This document shows, piece by piece, positions 1 to 8,698 of a stretch of 29,563 bases of DNA; position 1 is the first letter of the stretch, and every line of letters begins with the position of its first letter. The notes beneath the pieces were generated by a model. The model had not been told where the DNA came from. It did not search any database and saw only the letters and a program-made list of their open reading frames with translations. Both the position numbers and the translations under genes were made by a program. This DNA is from an uncultured Collinsella sp. (GTDB lineage Bacteria; Actinomycetota; Coriobacteriia; Coriobacteriales; Coriobacteriaceae): the NCBI GenBank assembly GCA_902464565.1, contig CABQJV010000028.1:1-29563 (forward strand). Reading direction: 5' to 3'.

Positions 1-5
1 AGTTC

Positions 6-43
6 CGCACGAGCCGGAGAGCACTTAATGTGCTCTCCGTGCG
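6..43. repeat. Strong interrupted hairpin at window start
   Basis: GGAGAGCAC (16-24) and GTGCTCTCC (30-38) form a perfect 9-bp stem around a 5-nt TTAAT loop. Outer arms CGCAC (6-10) and GTGCG (39-43) extend it after a 5-nt bulge on one side. No T tract follows on either strand, so it is not a standard intrinsic terminator. It lies 70 bases beyond the stop of the minus-strand UPF0210 gene and could end that transcript or be a dispersed palindrome. Nothing else is seen in 1-113. Confidence 0.55.
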
Positions 44-113
44 AGTCAGGACTGTCCGAGCAGGCGACCTTATATATTTGCCCTCCCCGGGGCTCCTCGC
101 CAGTCCCCCTCAG

Positions 114-1478
114 CTAGTTCTTGAGCGAGTTCAGCGGAGCCGGGAAGCGTCCACCGCGGTGGGCAAGCACGGTGCCGGCGTTGGGGTTTACCGGCATGAT
201 GGGCGCACGGCCGAACAAGCCACCGTACTCGACGCAGTCGCCCACGCCCTTGCCGATGGCGGGAATCACGCGGACGGCCGTGGTCTTGTTGTTGATGACG
301 CCGATGGCCATCTCGTCGGCGATGATGCCGGCGATGGTCTCGACCGGAGTGTCGCCGGGGATGGCGATCATGTCCAGGCCAACGGAGCACACGCAGGTCA
401 TGGCCTCGAGCTTCTCGAGCGAAAGCGCACCGGCCTCGACGGCGGCGATCATGCCGGCGTCCTCGGACACGGGGATAAAGGCGCCGGAGAGACCGCCCAC
501 GCTGGAGCTGGCCATGACGCCGCCCTTCTTGACGGCATCGTTGAGCATGGCGAGCGCGCAGGTCGTGCCCGGGCCACCGCAGGTGCCCACGCCGATGATC
601 TCGAGGATGCGCGCGACGGAGTCGCCGATGGCAGGCGTGGGAGCCAGCGACAGGTCGACAATGCCCTTCTCGACACCCAGACGATGGGCGGCCTCGCGGC
701 TCATGAGCTCGCCGGCACGGGTGATCTTAAAGGCGGTCTGCTTAATCTTCTCGGCGACCTCCATCATCGATGCGGAATCGGGCAGCGTCTCCAGGGCTGC
801 GGCCATAACGCCGGGGCCCGAAACGCCTACGTTGATGACGGCGTCGGCCTCGCCACCGCCGTGGACGGCGCCCGCCATAAACGGGGAGTCCTCGACCATG
901 TTGGCAAAGCAGACAAATTTGGAAGCGCCGACGGAGTCCTGGTCGGCCGTGAGCTTGGCGGCATCGATGATGGTCTGGGCGGCCATGAGCACGGCGTCCA
1001 TGTTGATACCGGCGCGCAGGCTGGCGACGTTGACGCTGGAGCAGACGCGGCTCGTGGTGGCGAGCGCCTGGGGGATGGACTGGATGACGCGGCGGTCGGC
1101 GTCGCCGATGCCCTTCTGGACGAGCGCGGAGAAGCCGCCCAGGTAATCGATGCCGAGCGTCTCGGCCGCGCGGTCGAGGGCATGCGCGATGGGGGTGAGG
1201 TCCTCATCCTTGCAGCACGCGGCGATCTGCGCCACCGGGGTGACGGAAACGCGCTTGTTGACGATGGGGATACCGTACTCGCGCTCGAGGTTCTCGGCGG
1301 TCTCGACCAGGTGCTCAGCCGTGTGCGTCACGTGGTCGTAGATTTTCGTGCACATGCGGTCGAGGTTCTCGTCGCCGCAACCCATGAGCGAAACACCCAT
1401 GGTGATGGTCCTGATGTCGAGGTTCTGCTCCTCAACCATGCCGCGGGTTTCCGCGATTTCTGCGGGCGTGATCGCCAT
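114..1478 (-). CDS. UPF0210 / DUF711 (PFL family) protein
   Basis: A 454-residue cytosolic protein of the UPF0210 family, whose function is unknown; the fold is related to pyruvate-formate-lyase-like proteins. Recognised from the N-terminal MAITPAEIAETRGMVEEQNL, the central FMAGAVHGGGEADAVINVGV and the C-terminal GGPGTTCALAMLNDAVKKGG, with length matching the family. The ATG at 1478 is chosen over one 57 bases upstream because AGGAG lies 7 bases before it and homologues start there. In many Gram-positives this gene follows a small ACT-domain gene (UPF0237); here the upstream neighbour is metH, 108 bases away with a hairpin between. It may be read as the last gene of the met operon or separately. 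Identity is sure; role unknown. Confidence 0.93.
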   Translation of the reverse strand: MAITPAEIAETRGMVEEQNLDIRTITMGVSLMGCGDENLDRMCTKIYDHVTHTAEHLVETAENLEREYGIPIVNKRVSVTPVAQIAACCKDEDLTPIAHALDRAAETLGIDYLGGFSALVQKGIGDADRRVIQSIPQALATTSRVCSSVNVASLRAGINMDAVLMAAQTIIDAAKLTADQDSVGASKFVCFANMVEDSPFMAGAVHGGGEADAVINVGVSGPGVMAAALETLPDSASMMEVAEKIKQTAFKITRAGELMSREAAHRLGVEKGIVDLSLAPTPAIGDSVARILEIIGVGTCGGPGTTCALAMLNDAVKKGGVMASSSVGGLSGAFIPVSEDAGMIAAVEAGALSLEKLEAMTCVCSVGLDMIAIPGDTPVETIAGIIADEMAIGVINNKTTAVRVIPAIGKGVGDCVEYGGLFGRAPIMPVNPNAGTVLAHRGGRFPAPLNSLKN

Positions 1479-1523
1479 CCTTGCGCTCCTATCTGCCAAA
1501 ACGAGCATAGTCTTATCTATTCT

Positions 1524-1561
1524 AACGTGCCGCACGTGCCAAGTGGCGCATGCGGCACGTT
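1524..1561. other. Hairpin between metH and UPF0210 gene
   Basis: AACGTGCCGCA (1524-1534) pairs perfectly with TGCGGCACGTT (1551-1561) around a 16-nt loop. It sits 26 bases past the metH stop in the minus direction and 46 bases before the UPF0210 start. On the minus strand no T run follows, so it is a weak terminator at best; it may attenuate or protect the metH 3' end. Confidence 0.5.
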
Positions 1562-1586
1562 TTGGTGCTCGGTTGTTTCCGTTGTG

Positions 1587-4145
1587 TTACTGCCCAAAGA
1601 CCTCTTCGGCGATACGGGCGCTTTCGGCGGCGTCCTTGGCGTAGTAGTCAGCGCCGATCTGCTTGGCGTATTCGGGGGTGAGCACGGCGCCGCCCACGAT
1701 GATCTTGACGCCCGGCACCTCGGCATGAAGCAGCTTGATGGTCTCCTCCATGGCGACGACCGTGGTAGTCATAAGCGCCGAGAGGCCGACGAGTTTGATA
1801 TCGCGCTCCTTGACGGTCTTGAGTACCTCCTGCGGATCGACGTCGCGGCCCAGGTCAAAGACGGTGTAGCCGTAGTTATCAAGCAGCATCTTGACGATGT
1901 TCTTACCGATGTCGTGGATATCGCCCTTGACGGTGGCCACGCAGATCTTGCCCTTGTCGGCGATCTCACCGGCGGGCATCAGCCGCTTGATGGTGTCGAA
2001 GCCCACGCGTGCGGCCTCGGCCGAGGCCATGAGCTGCGGCAGGAAGAACTTGCCCTGGTCAAAGAGGACGCCAACCTCGTCGAGGGCGGGGATAAAGTGG
2101 TTGTTGATAAGATCCATAGCGTCGTGGTCGGCCAGCAGGCGCTCAGTCTCGGTCGCGATCTCGCCCTTACGGCCCGAGACGACCATGCGACGAATTGGGT
2201 CGTCGTTGCCGTCGGTGCCGGCGGTGCCAGCAGCGGACACGGTGTCGGTCGATGCGGCCTGAGCTGCTGCCGGGTTTGCGGCGATCTTGTACGGATCGGT
2301 CCAGCCGGCGTAGCGCTCGATGTATCCGGTCGAGCCCTCGTCCTCAACGCTCAGGACGCGATAGCTGTAGACGGTATCCATAAAGCGCTTGGAGCCCGGG
2401 TTCATGATGGGGGCGTCCAGGCCCGCGCCGAAGGCGGCGGCCAAAAAGACCGAACCCAGCAGCGGGCGGGCAGGCAGGCCAAAGCTGATGTTCGACACGC
2501 CGAGCGCGCATTTGACGCCCAGACGCTCCTTGCACAGGGACATGGCGCGTAGGATCTGCTCAGCCTGGCGTTGATTAGTCGAGGCGGTCATGACCAGACA
2601 GTCGATGAGGATGCGGTCCGGGCCGATGCCGTAGCGGGCGGCCTCGGCCACGATGCGCTCGGCGATGGCGAAGCGGGCCTCGGCGGTATCGGGGATGCCG
2701 CCTTCGTCGAGCGTAAGGCCGACAACGTTGGTACCGTAGTGGGCGACCAGCGGAAAGATCTCATCCATGATCTGCTGCTTGCCATTGACCGAGTTGATGA
2801 TGGGCTTGCCGGCGTAGCGGCGCACGGCGGCCTCGACAGCGGCGGGGTCGGTGGAGTCGATCTGCAGCGGCAGCAACGTGGAGCCCTGGAGCTGTTCGGT
2901 CGCCTGTTGGATGATCTTGACCTCGTCGATCTCGGGCAGGCCCACGTTAACGTCCAGGATGTCGGCGCCCTGCTCTTGCTGGCTGATGCCCTGGCTCACG
3001 ACGTAGTCCAGGTCGCCGTCGCGCAGGGCCTGCTGCAGGCGCTTTTTGCCGGTGGGGTTGATGCGCTCGCCGATGACAGCGATCTTGTGGCCGTCGCAGG
3101 GAAGGTCCACGACCGTTTGGGCGCTCGTGACCGACATGCTGGGCTTGCGGCGGCGCGGGCTGGGCGTGTGGTTGTCGATAAGCGTGCACAAGGCCGCCAT
3201 GTGCGCCGGCGTGGTGCCGCAGCAACCGCCCACGACGCTCACGCCGTCGGCGATCATGCCGGCGACGGCCTCGGCGTATTCGGGGGCCTGGATGTCAAAG
3301 ACGGTGTTGCCGTCGTCGTCCACGTGGGGGAGTCCCGCGTTGGCCTGCACCATAATGGGCTTATCGGTAACGGTGAGCATACGTGCGGCGAGTCCTCGGA
3401 GCTCGGCCGGTCCCTGGCTGCAGTTGATGCCCAAAACGTCGGCGCCGATGGCATCGAGCGTGATGGCGGCGACCTCGGGGCTCGTGCCCAGGAAGGTGCG
3501 GCCGTCTTCCTCGAAGGTCATGGTGGCAAAGACGGGCAGGTCGGAGTTCTCGCGGCAGGCGAGGACCGCCGCCTTGATCTCGGCCAGGTCGGTCATAGTC
3601 TCGATAATAAAGAGGTCCACACCCGCGGCGACGCCTGCGCGCACTTCCTCGGCAAAGAGGTCATAGGCCTCGTCGAAGCTGAGGGTACCCAAGGGGCGAA
3701 GCAACGCGCCGATGGGGCCGATGTCACCGGCGACGTAGCGGGCGCCGGCCGCGCGGGCACAGGTGACGGCCGCGGCAAAGACGTCTGCCACGGTGGCGGC
3801 ACCGTCGAGCTTGTGGGTGTTGGCGCCAAAGGTGTTGGCGGTAATCACGTCGCAGCCGGCCTCGACGTACTGGCGCTGAATGTCGGTAATGACCTGGGGC
3901 TCCTCAAAGTTGAGCAGCTCGGGCAGGGCGCCCGCCTTCATGCCAGCGGCCTGCAGCATGGTGCCCATGCCGCCGTCGAACAGCAAGTGCCCCGTGCCCT
4001 CGATGGCGGCGCGCAGGCGATCGTCCTTAATGCGCAGATCGTCGATCGTGCGCGTCTTGTACGTGGCACCGTTGCGACGTGCGGCATCAACGGGTGCCGC
4101 CAATGCAGTGCCGTCAGAATCATGAGTGATAAGCGGAGTAAACAT
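1587..4145 (-). CDS. metH: Cobalamin-dependent methionine synthase, without activation domain
   Basis: Transfers a methyl group from 5-methyltetrahydrofolate through cobalamin to homocysteine, giving methionine. The 852 residues hold, in order: a homocysteine S-methyltransferase domain (FDGGMGTML near residue 58; zinc ligands Cys242, Cys308 and Cys309), a pterin-binding domain from about residue 350 (GERINPTGKK), a cap, and a cobalamin-binding Rossmann domain with DIHDIG, where His744 is the lower axial ligand. Escherichia coli MetH has about 1227 residues; the C-terminal AdoMet-binding reactivation domain is absent here and is encoded by the gene just upstream. The ATG at 4145 has AGGAG overlapping the preceding stop. 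About 30 residues precede the usual N-terminus. Last gene of a tight metF-activation-metH operon. Confidence 0.96.
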   Translation of the reverse strand: MFTPLITHDSDGTALAAPVDAARRNGATYKTRTIDDLRIKDDRLRAAIEGTGHLLFDGGMGTMLQAAGMKAGALPELLNFEEPQVITDIQRQYVEAGCDVITANTFGANTHKLDGAATVADVFAAAVTCARAAGARYVAGDIGPIGALLRPLGTLSFDEAYDLFAEEVRAGVAAGVDLFIIETMTDLAEIKAAVLACRENSDLPVFATMTFEEDGRTFLGTSPEVAAITLDAIGADVLGINCSQGPAELRGLAARMLTVTDKPIMVQANAGLPHVDDDGNTVFDIQAPEYAEAVAGMIADGVSVVGGCCGTTPAHMAALCTLIDNHTPSPRRRKPSMSVTSAQTVVDLPCDGHKIAVIGERINPTGKKRLQQALRDGDLDYVVSQGISQQEQGADILDVNVGLPEIDEVKIIQQATEQLQGSTLLPLQIDSTDPAAVEAAVRRYAGKPIINSVNGKQQIMDEIFPLVAHYGTNVVGLTLDEGGIPDTAEARFAIAERIVAEAARYGIGPDRILIDCLVMTASTNQRQAEQILRAMSLCKERLGVKCALGVSNISFGLPARPLLGSVFLAAAFGAGLDAPIMNPGSKRFMDTVYSYRVLSVEDEGSTGYIERYAGWTDPYKIAANPAAAQAASTDTVSAAGTAGTDGNDDPIRRMVVSGRKGEIATETERLLADHDAMDLINNHFIPALDEVGVLFDQGKFFLPQLMASAEAARVGFDTIKRLMPAGEIADKGKICVATVKGDIHDIGKNIVKMLLDNYGYTVFDLGRDVDPQEVLKTVKERDIKLVGLSALMTTTVVAMEETIKLLHAEVPGVKIIVGGAVLTPEYAKQIGADYYAKDAAESARIAEEVFGQ

Positions 4146-4154
4146 CGAGGGCTC

Positions 4155-4943
4155 CTAATGGCTGGAATAGCAGGTGGTGTGGGCGGCGCGGAAGCGGCAG
4201 TGCTCGCGCATGCGGCAGATATTGCAGGTGGGGCGGCTCTGGGCGTCGTGGACTTCGCCGTCGAACAGGCCGATCACCGCGGTCACGCTCTTGGTGGGCA
4301 TGAGCAGGCTGGTCGGCGTGACGGTAAGCCCGATGAGCCGCGTGGCGTTGAGCGCATTGACGATCGAGCGCTGGGCCGAGAGCGGGCAGTCGCCGTAGCC
4401 GGGGCTAAAGCGCCAGTTGCCGGCGAGTCCGTGTGCGGCGGCGTCCGTCTTGACCTGCTGGTCCATTTGCTCAACGGCGGCTTCCACGTAAGCGGAGCAC
4501 GCGGCGTCGAGCACGGCGCCCTCCAGGGGATGTTGGGCTCCCGTGGTGCGCAGGCGACGCTCGGCGTCCATGCCGAGGGTGCATGCCATGAGCGCGGCAA
4601 AGCGGGCATCTTTGAGATGTCGATAGATATCGCGACCTCGCAGCTCAACGTTGGTGCCGACCAAGCGAATGCAAGGCTCACTTTGTTCGTCCACGCCCGT
4701 GGCATCGACGGCAAACACGCGGCGCACGCCACGAGGCTCAATGTCCAGTTCCAGACGCTCGACCACAAGCTCAATACGTCGTGACAGCTCGGGCTCAATC
4801 TGCTGGCCGCCGTAACCCAGGTACCGCAGCATCTCGGCGCGGTCGACACGGGGATGGTACGCAGCATCGACACGGTAAAGCGCCGGCGACGCAAGGTCGG
4901 CCGGCACTTCGACAGCGGTTGTATCGATGTGCGGTTTTTCCAT
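4155..4943 (-). CDS. Stand-alone methionine synthase activation (cobalamin reactivation) protein
   Basis: A 262-residue protein matching the AdoMet-binding activation domain of MetH, which re-methylates the inactive cob(II)alamin using AdoMet and an electron. Key stretches: ELRGRDIYRHL, LMACTLGMDAERRL and the AdoMet loop RFSPGYGDCPLSAQ at about residues 180-193, typical of the RxSPGY motif. The start ATG overlaps the metF stop (TAATG). It lies 9 bases before metH, so the split pieces are co-expressed, as known for some bacteria such as Thermotoga. The C-terminus carries a cysteine cluster, CNICRMREHC plus one later Cys, which E. coli MetH lacks; it could bind zinc or an Fe-S cluster. Function inferred from family and context. 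Confidence 0.92.
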   Translation of the reverse strand: MEKPHIDTTAVEVPADLASPALYRVDAAYHPRVDRAEMLRYLGYGGQQIEPELSRRIELVVERLELDIEPRGVRRVFAVDATGVDEQSEPCIRLVGTNVELRGRDIYRHLKDARFAALMACTLGMDAERRLRTTGAQHPLEGAVLDAACSAYVEAAVEQMDQQVKTDAAAHGLAGNWRFSPGYGDCPLSAQRSIVNALNATRLIGLTVTPTSLLMPTKSVTAVIGLFDGEVHDAQSRPTCNICRMREHCRFRAAHTTCYSSH

Positions 4944-5815
4944 TACCCCAGGCGCTCCATAATGGTCGCGGCGATCGCAGGACGGTTCATAGTGTACAGG
5001 TGCAGGCCGTCGGCGCCGTGCTCCTTGAGGTCGCAAAGCTGGCGGGCGGCATAATCTACACCGGCTGCCTGCAGGCTCTCGGGGTCGTTCTCGTACTTGG
5101 CGAGAATCTTGATGACGGGGGAGGGCAGCGACGCGCCGCACATAAAGACCATGCGGCTGATCTGCGACTTGCCCATAAACGGCATGATGCCCGCGGTAAT
5201 GGGCACGGTGGTGCCGGCCTTGTCGGCAAGCTCGCGAAAACGGTAGAAGCACTCGTTATCAAAGAAGAGCTGTGTCACAAAGAAGCTCGCGCCGGCGTCC
5301 TGTTTTTGCTTGAGGTGTTCGACCGAGAGGTTGAGATCCTCACAGGCAATGTGGCCCTCGGGGTAGGCTGCGGCGCCCACGCAAAAGCCGGCGTCGACGA
5401 GCTCGGGGATGAGGTCGCGGGCGTAGGCGTAGTCGGAGGCGGGCTTGTCGTCCTCGGTCGCGCCGGCAGGGAGATCGCCACGCAGGGCCAGAATGTTTTC
5501 AACGCCGGCGGTGCGATACTCGTCGATCTTGGCGGCGATGTCGGCGTGGGTGCGGCCCACGCAGGTGAGGTGTGCCATCGAGGGCGTGTCGAATTCGCTC
5601 GAAATCATATGCGCGATGGGGGCGGTGGTGGCACCGTTGCCCGAGCCGCCGGCCGAGCAGGTGACCGAGACAAAGCTCGGCGAAAGCTTGCACAGATTGC
5701 CTGCCACTTCGCGAGCCGTGTCGAGGGTGAGCTCGCCCTTGGGCGGGAACATCTCAAACGAAACGGGCGCGGTACCCTGGGATGCTGCCTGCTTAAAAAC
5801 CTCGTCGACGCGCAT
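4943..5815 (-). CDS. metF: 5,10-methylenetetrahydrofolate reductase
   Basis: Reduces 5,10-methylene-THF to 5-methyl-THF, the methyl donor for MetH. The 290-residue length fits bacterial MetF. Family motifs: SFEMFPPKGE near the N-terminus, VSVTCSAGGSGNG, HLTCVGRTHADI, NILALRGDLP, FFVTQLFFDNE and ITAGIMPFM, which line the flavin- and folate-binding barrel. The ATG at 5815 is preferred over an in-frame ATG 66 bases upstream because AGAGGAG sits 6 bases before it and homologues begin there. First gene of the operon; its stop overlaps the activation-protein start. The electron donor cannot be read from the sequence, and no metV-like partner is adjacent. Confidence 0.96.
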   Translation of the reverse strand: MRVDEVFKQAASQGTAPVSFEMFPPKGELTLDTAREVAGNLCKLSPSFVSVTCSAGGSGNGATTAPIAHMISSEFDTPSMAHLTCVGRTHADIAAKIDEYRTAGVENILALRGDLPAGATEDDKPASDYAYARDLIPELVDAGFCVGAAAYPEGHIACEDLNLSVEHLKQKQDAGASFFVTQLFFDNECFYRFRELADKAGTTVPITAGIMPFMGKSQISRMVFMCGASLPSPVIKILAKYENDPESLQAAGVDYAARQLCDLKEHGADGLHLYTMNRPAIAATIMERLG

Positions 5816-6241
5816 ATCGTGCTCCTCTAGATACGTAATAGTGTGATGTGTTGTAAGGATTCTACAGCACCACTGTGTCACGGTGGAGTTTCACTCGTTA
5901 TTCGGGGATACCAATCAAAGATGCCTTGCTATCGGCTTTCTCTATAACAGAGCGGCTAATCTAGGCACGGACTATAAAGACTGGTATCTGATGCAAAATA
6001 CCAGTTAATAGAGCTCAATCCCAAATTGACTACCCTTAAACCATGGGGAGAGGTCTGCAATTTATGCAGTTGATTGGCTGTTGAGGGTGGCAACGCCGCC
6101 TCGATAGGGTAACCTCATTGATTGGTTTCGCGACAGCAACATAACGGTAATGTCGCGGAAACACGGCGAGTCTAAGCTATGACTCGTTCGTTAGTAATCA
6201 ACACCGCTTCTCACGCGGTGCCGATACGAAGGGAGTTCCGT
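5816..6241. promoter_or_regulatory. Divergent regulatory region between metF and glnN
   Basis: This 426-base AT-richer region contains no convincing gene. Three structures stand out. ACTGGTAT (5980-5987) and ATACCAGT (5998-6005) are perfect inverted repeats 10 bases apart, with a further ATACCA at 5908-5913. TTTCGCGACA (6126-6135) faces TGTCGCGGAAA (6151-6161). Two direct boxes, GTAAC-6-GATTG (6109-6124) and GTAAT-6-GAAAC (6147-6162), resemble the actinobacterial GlnR pattern GTnAC-6-GaAAC. No cobalamin or SAM riboswitch signature was recognised on the metF side. Assignment to any regulator is inference. Confidence 0.4.
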
Positions 6242-8329
6242 ATGGCCGATCTTACTGACCGCTTCGGGACCATGGTGTTCTCTGAGGAAGTCATGAAGGA
6301 CTACCTCCCCAAGGACATTTGGAAGCGCCTTGCTGCAACCCTCGAGGGCGGTGAGCCGCTCGACCTGGATGTGGCCAACGCCGTTGCCCATGCCATGAAG
6401 GTCTGGGCCATCTCCAAGGGCGCGACGCACTATGCGCACTGGTTCCAGCCGCTTTCGGGCATTACTTCCGAGAAGCACGACAGCTTCCTGGAGCCCAACC
6501 ACGACGGCACCGCCATTACCAAGTTTACGGGCAAGAACCTCATCCAGGGCGAGCCCGATGCCTCGAGCTTCCCCAACGGCGGCCTGCGTGCTACCTTCGA
6601 GGCCCGTGGCTACACCGCTTGGGACCCCACTAGCCCCGCCTTTATCAAGGACGATGTCCTGTGCATCCCCACGGCTTTCTGCTCCTACACGGGCGAGGCC
6701 CTGGACAAGAAGACCCCGCTGCTGCGCTCCATGACCGCGCTCTCGCGTGAGTCCAAGCGCGTTTTGGCGCTGTTTGGCAAGACCCCCAAGAAGGTCGTTC
6801 CTTCCGTGGGTGACGAGCAGGAGTACTTCCTGATCAAGAAGGACGCTTACCGCAAGCGCAAGGACCTGGTCATCACCGGCCGCACCCTTTTTGGTGCTGC
6901 TCCATGCAAGGGCCAGGAGCTCGAGGAGCACTACTTTGGCGCTATCCGCCCCACCGTCTCGGCCTATATGAAGGACCTGGACGATGAACTGTGGGCGCTT
7001 GGCATTCCCGCCAAGACCAAGCACAACGAGGTTGCTCCCTGCCAGCATGAGCTCGCACCGGTCTATGGCGAAGTCAACGAGGCCATCGACCAGAATCTGG
7101 TCATGATGGAGAAGATGAAGCTCATCGCCTCCCGCCACGACTTGGTCTGCCTGCTGCACGAGAAGCCCTTCGAGGGCATTAACGGTTCGGGCAAGCACAA
7201 CAACTGGTCGCTTGGCACCGAGTCCGAGAATCTGCTCGATCCGGGCGACACCCCGCTCGACAACCTGCAGTTCATCGTCTTCCTCACCGCGGTGATCGAG
7301 GCCGTCGATAACTATCAGGAGCTCCTGCGTGCCTCCGTTGCCTCGGCCGGCAACGACCATCGTCTGGGCGCCAACGAGGCTCCTCCGGCGATTATGTCCA
7401 TCTTCCTGGGCGACCAGCTTACCGAGGTCGTCGAGAAGATCATCGATGGCAAGGCTTCCGTCCATGCCACGCGCGGCGTGCTCGACCTGGGCGCCGATAC
7501 CCTGCCCAAGCTGATGCAGGACAACACCGACCGCAACCGTACCTCCCCGTTTGCCTTCACCGGCAATAAGTTCGAGTTCCGTGCCTGCGGCTCCGAGCAG
7601 AACGTTTCCGACTCCAACCTGGTGCTCGATGCCGCCGTGGCCAAGTCGCTCAAGTCCTTCGCCGACGCGCTTGAGGGTACGCCCGAGGATGAGTTCCAGG
7701 ATGCCGCGCTCGAGTACTGCAAGAAGGTGTTGACCGATCACCAGCGCATCCTGTTCTCCGGCGACGGTTACTCCGACGAGTGGCCCATTGAGGCCGAGAA
7801 GCGCGGCCTTGCCAACAACAAGACCACGGCCGATGCCCTGCCCGCCTTTGTTTCCGATAAGGCTATCGCGCTCTTCGAGGAGACGGGTGTCCTGACCAAG
7901 GCCGAGGCTCAGTGCCGCTACGACTGCAAGCTCGAGAAGTACAACAAGCTCATGAACATCGAGGCTACCACGATGGTTCGCGAGGCGCGTCGTACCTATC
8001 GCCCGGTCATTACCGCCTATGCCACCAAGGTCGCTAAGGGCCTTGAGACTATTCGTGCCGCCGGTGCCGAGGCCGCCATGCAGTGCGAGCAGAACACGCT
8101 CAACAAGCTCTGCAACGGTATCACCACCATCAACGACTCCATCAAGGCGCTCGACGCCGTGCATCAGAAGGCCGAAGCCCTCGATGGTCAGGAGCAGGCC
8201 AATGTGTATGCACACGAGGTCGTTCCCGCTATGGATACGCTGCGCGCCGCCGTGGACGCCATGGAAGAGATCGTGGCAGCCGACTACTGGCCGGTCCCGA
8301 CCTACGACGACATCCTGTTCTACGTGTAG
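6242..8329 (+). CDS. glnN: Glutamine synthetase type III
   Basis: Makes glutamine from glutamate, ammonia and ATP. At 695 residues it has the length of the GSIII class, much longer than GSI or GSII. Signatures: an N-terminal GSIII region with FGTMVFSEEVMKDYLP, the catalytic motifs GDEQEYFLI and KHNEVAPCQHELAPVY, and NGSGKHNNWSLGT at about residues 314-326. GSIII enzymes form double-hexamer rings and are not known to be adenylylated at the GSI site. The ATG at 6242 is chosen because GGGAG lies 7 bases before it and homologues begin MADLTDRFG; an in-frame ATG 63 bases upstream lacks a ribosome site. Monocistronic: a strong terminator follows. Nitrogen control is likely given the palindromes upstream. 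Confidence 0.96.
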   Translation: MADLTDRFGTMVFSEEVMKDYLPKDIWKRLAATLEGGEPLDLDVANAVAHAMKVWAISKGATHYAHWFQPLSGITSEKHDSFLEPNHDGTAITKFTGKNLIQGEPDASSFPNGGLRATFEARGYTAWDPTSPAFIKDDVLCIPTAFCSYTGEALDKKTPLLRSMTALSRESKRVLALFGKTPKKVVPSVGDEQEYFLIKKDAYRKRKDLVITGRTLFGAAPCKGQELEEHYFGAIRPTVSAYMKDLDDELWALGIPAKTKHNEVAPCQHELAPVYGEVNEAIDQNLVMMEKMKLIASRHDLVCLLHEKPFEGINGSGKHNNWSLGTESENLLDPGDTPLDNLQFIVFLTAVIEAVDNYQELLRASVASAGNDHRLGANEAPPAIMSIFLGDQLTEVVEKIIDGKASVHATRGVLDLGADTLPKLMQDNTDRNRTSPFAFTGNKFEFRACGSEQNVSDSNLVLDAAVAKSLKSFADALEGTPEDEFQDAALEYCKKVLTDHQRILFSGDGYSDEWPIEAEKRGLANNKTTADALPAFVSDKAIALFEETGVLTKAEAQCRYDCKLEKYNKLMNIEATTMVREARRTYRPVITAYATKVAKGLETIRAAGAEAAMQCEQNTLNKLCNGITTINDSIKALDAVHQKAEALDGQEQANVYAHEVVPAMDTLRAAVDAMEEIVAADYWPVPTYDDILFYV

Positions 8330-8360
8330 AGCGTAACTGACATATCGTCACGGCATTGAG

Positions 8361-8392
8361 CCGGGGTCCGCATCGTGCGGGCCCCGGTTTTT
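8361..8392 (+). terminator. Intrinsic terminator of glnN
   Basis: CCGGGGTCCGCA (8361-8372) pairs with TGCGGGCCCCGG (8376-8387), a 12-bp stem with one G-T pair and a 3-nt loop, followed by TTTTT. It lies 32 bases after the glnN stop. Confidence 0.93.
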
Positions 8393-8444
8393 GTTTGCGA
8401 AGGACGCTTTGAAGCCCGTTTTGCCGCCGACTTGCCTAGGTATA

Positions 8445-8677
8445 AAGGGTTGTGGACAAAAAACGTCAAATATGAGTACTGTCACAAGTCCTGTAGCATT
8501 ATTTATTTGCAAAATATGTAGTGTTACGCAACATATGTACAAGTACTTAGCCGATAAACGTCTGCAATTCTTCCGCCGTAGGACGCCTGACGTCTAAATC
8601 GACTTCTAAAGGCATGAAATCGCTGTTACTAAAATGGTAACAGTACTCATATTTGCTATTTTTTGCCCACAGGCCCT
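8445..8677. mobile_element. MITE-like element with long terminal inverted repeats
   Basis: Arms of about 34 bp (8451-8484 and 8639-8672) begin TGTGGACAAAAAAC and, read inward from the other side, TGTGGGCAAAAAAT; both continue CAAATATGAGTACTGT. They differ at only a few bases. With one bulged base the match extends outward to AAGGG/CCCTT. The 150-bp interior is AT-rich and holds no full gene, only short frames. No target-site duplication is obvious. Structure suggests a non-autonomous transposable element or long-hairpin repeat. In one frame both arms would encode KGLWxKNxKYEYC, so degraded coding origin is also possible. Confidence 0.6.
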
Positions 8678-8698
8678 TGGACGACAGTGTGATTTAAT

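Noticed and set aside
30..2552. 840-codon plus-strand open frame
   Set aside because: Antisense to the UPF0210 gene and metH. It exists because GC-biased third codon positions remove stops on the other strand; low-complexity Ala/Gly/Asp/His content and no family match.
2571..4784. 737-codon plus-strand open frame
   Set aside because: Antisense to metH and the activation gene, with the same skewed composition; the minus-strand genes have full domain matches and ribosome sites.
5816..6000. Cobalamin or SAM riboswitch before metF
   Set aside because: The expected conserved cores (B12 box or S-box leader) were not found on the minus strand; only simple palindromes are visible.
6191..8215. 674-codon minus-strand open frame
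   Set aside because: Antisense shadow of glnN; leucine- and glycine-rich without any recognisable domain.
8391..8597. 68-codon plus-strand frame entering the inverted-repeat element
   Set aside because: Begins inside the glnN terminator tail, has no ribosome site and simply runs into the repeat arm.
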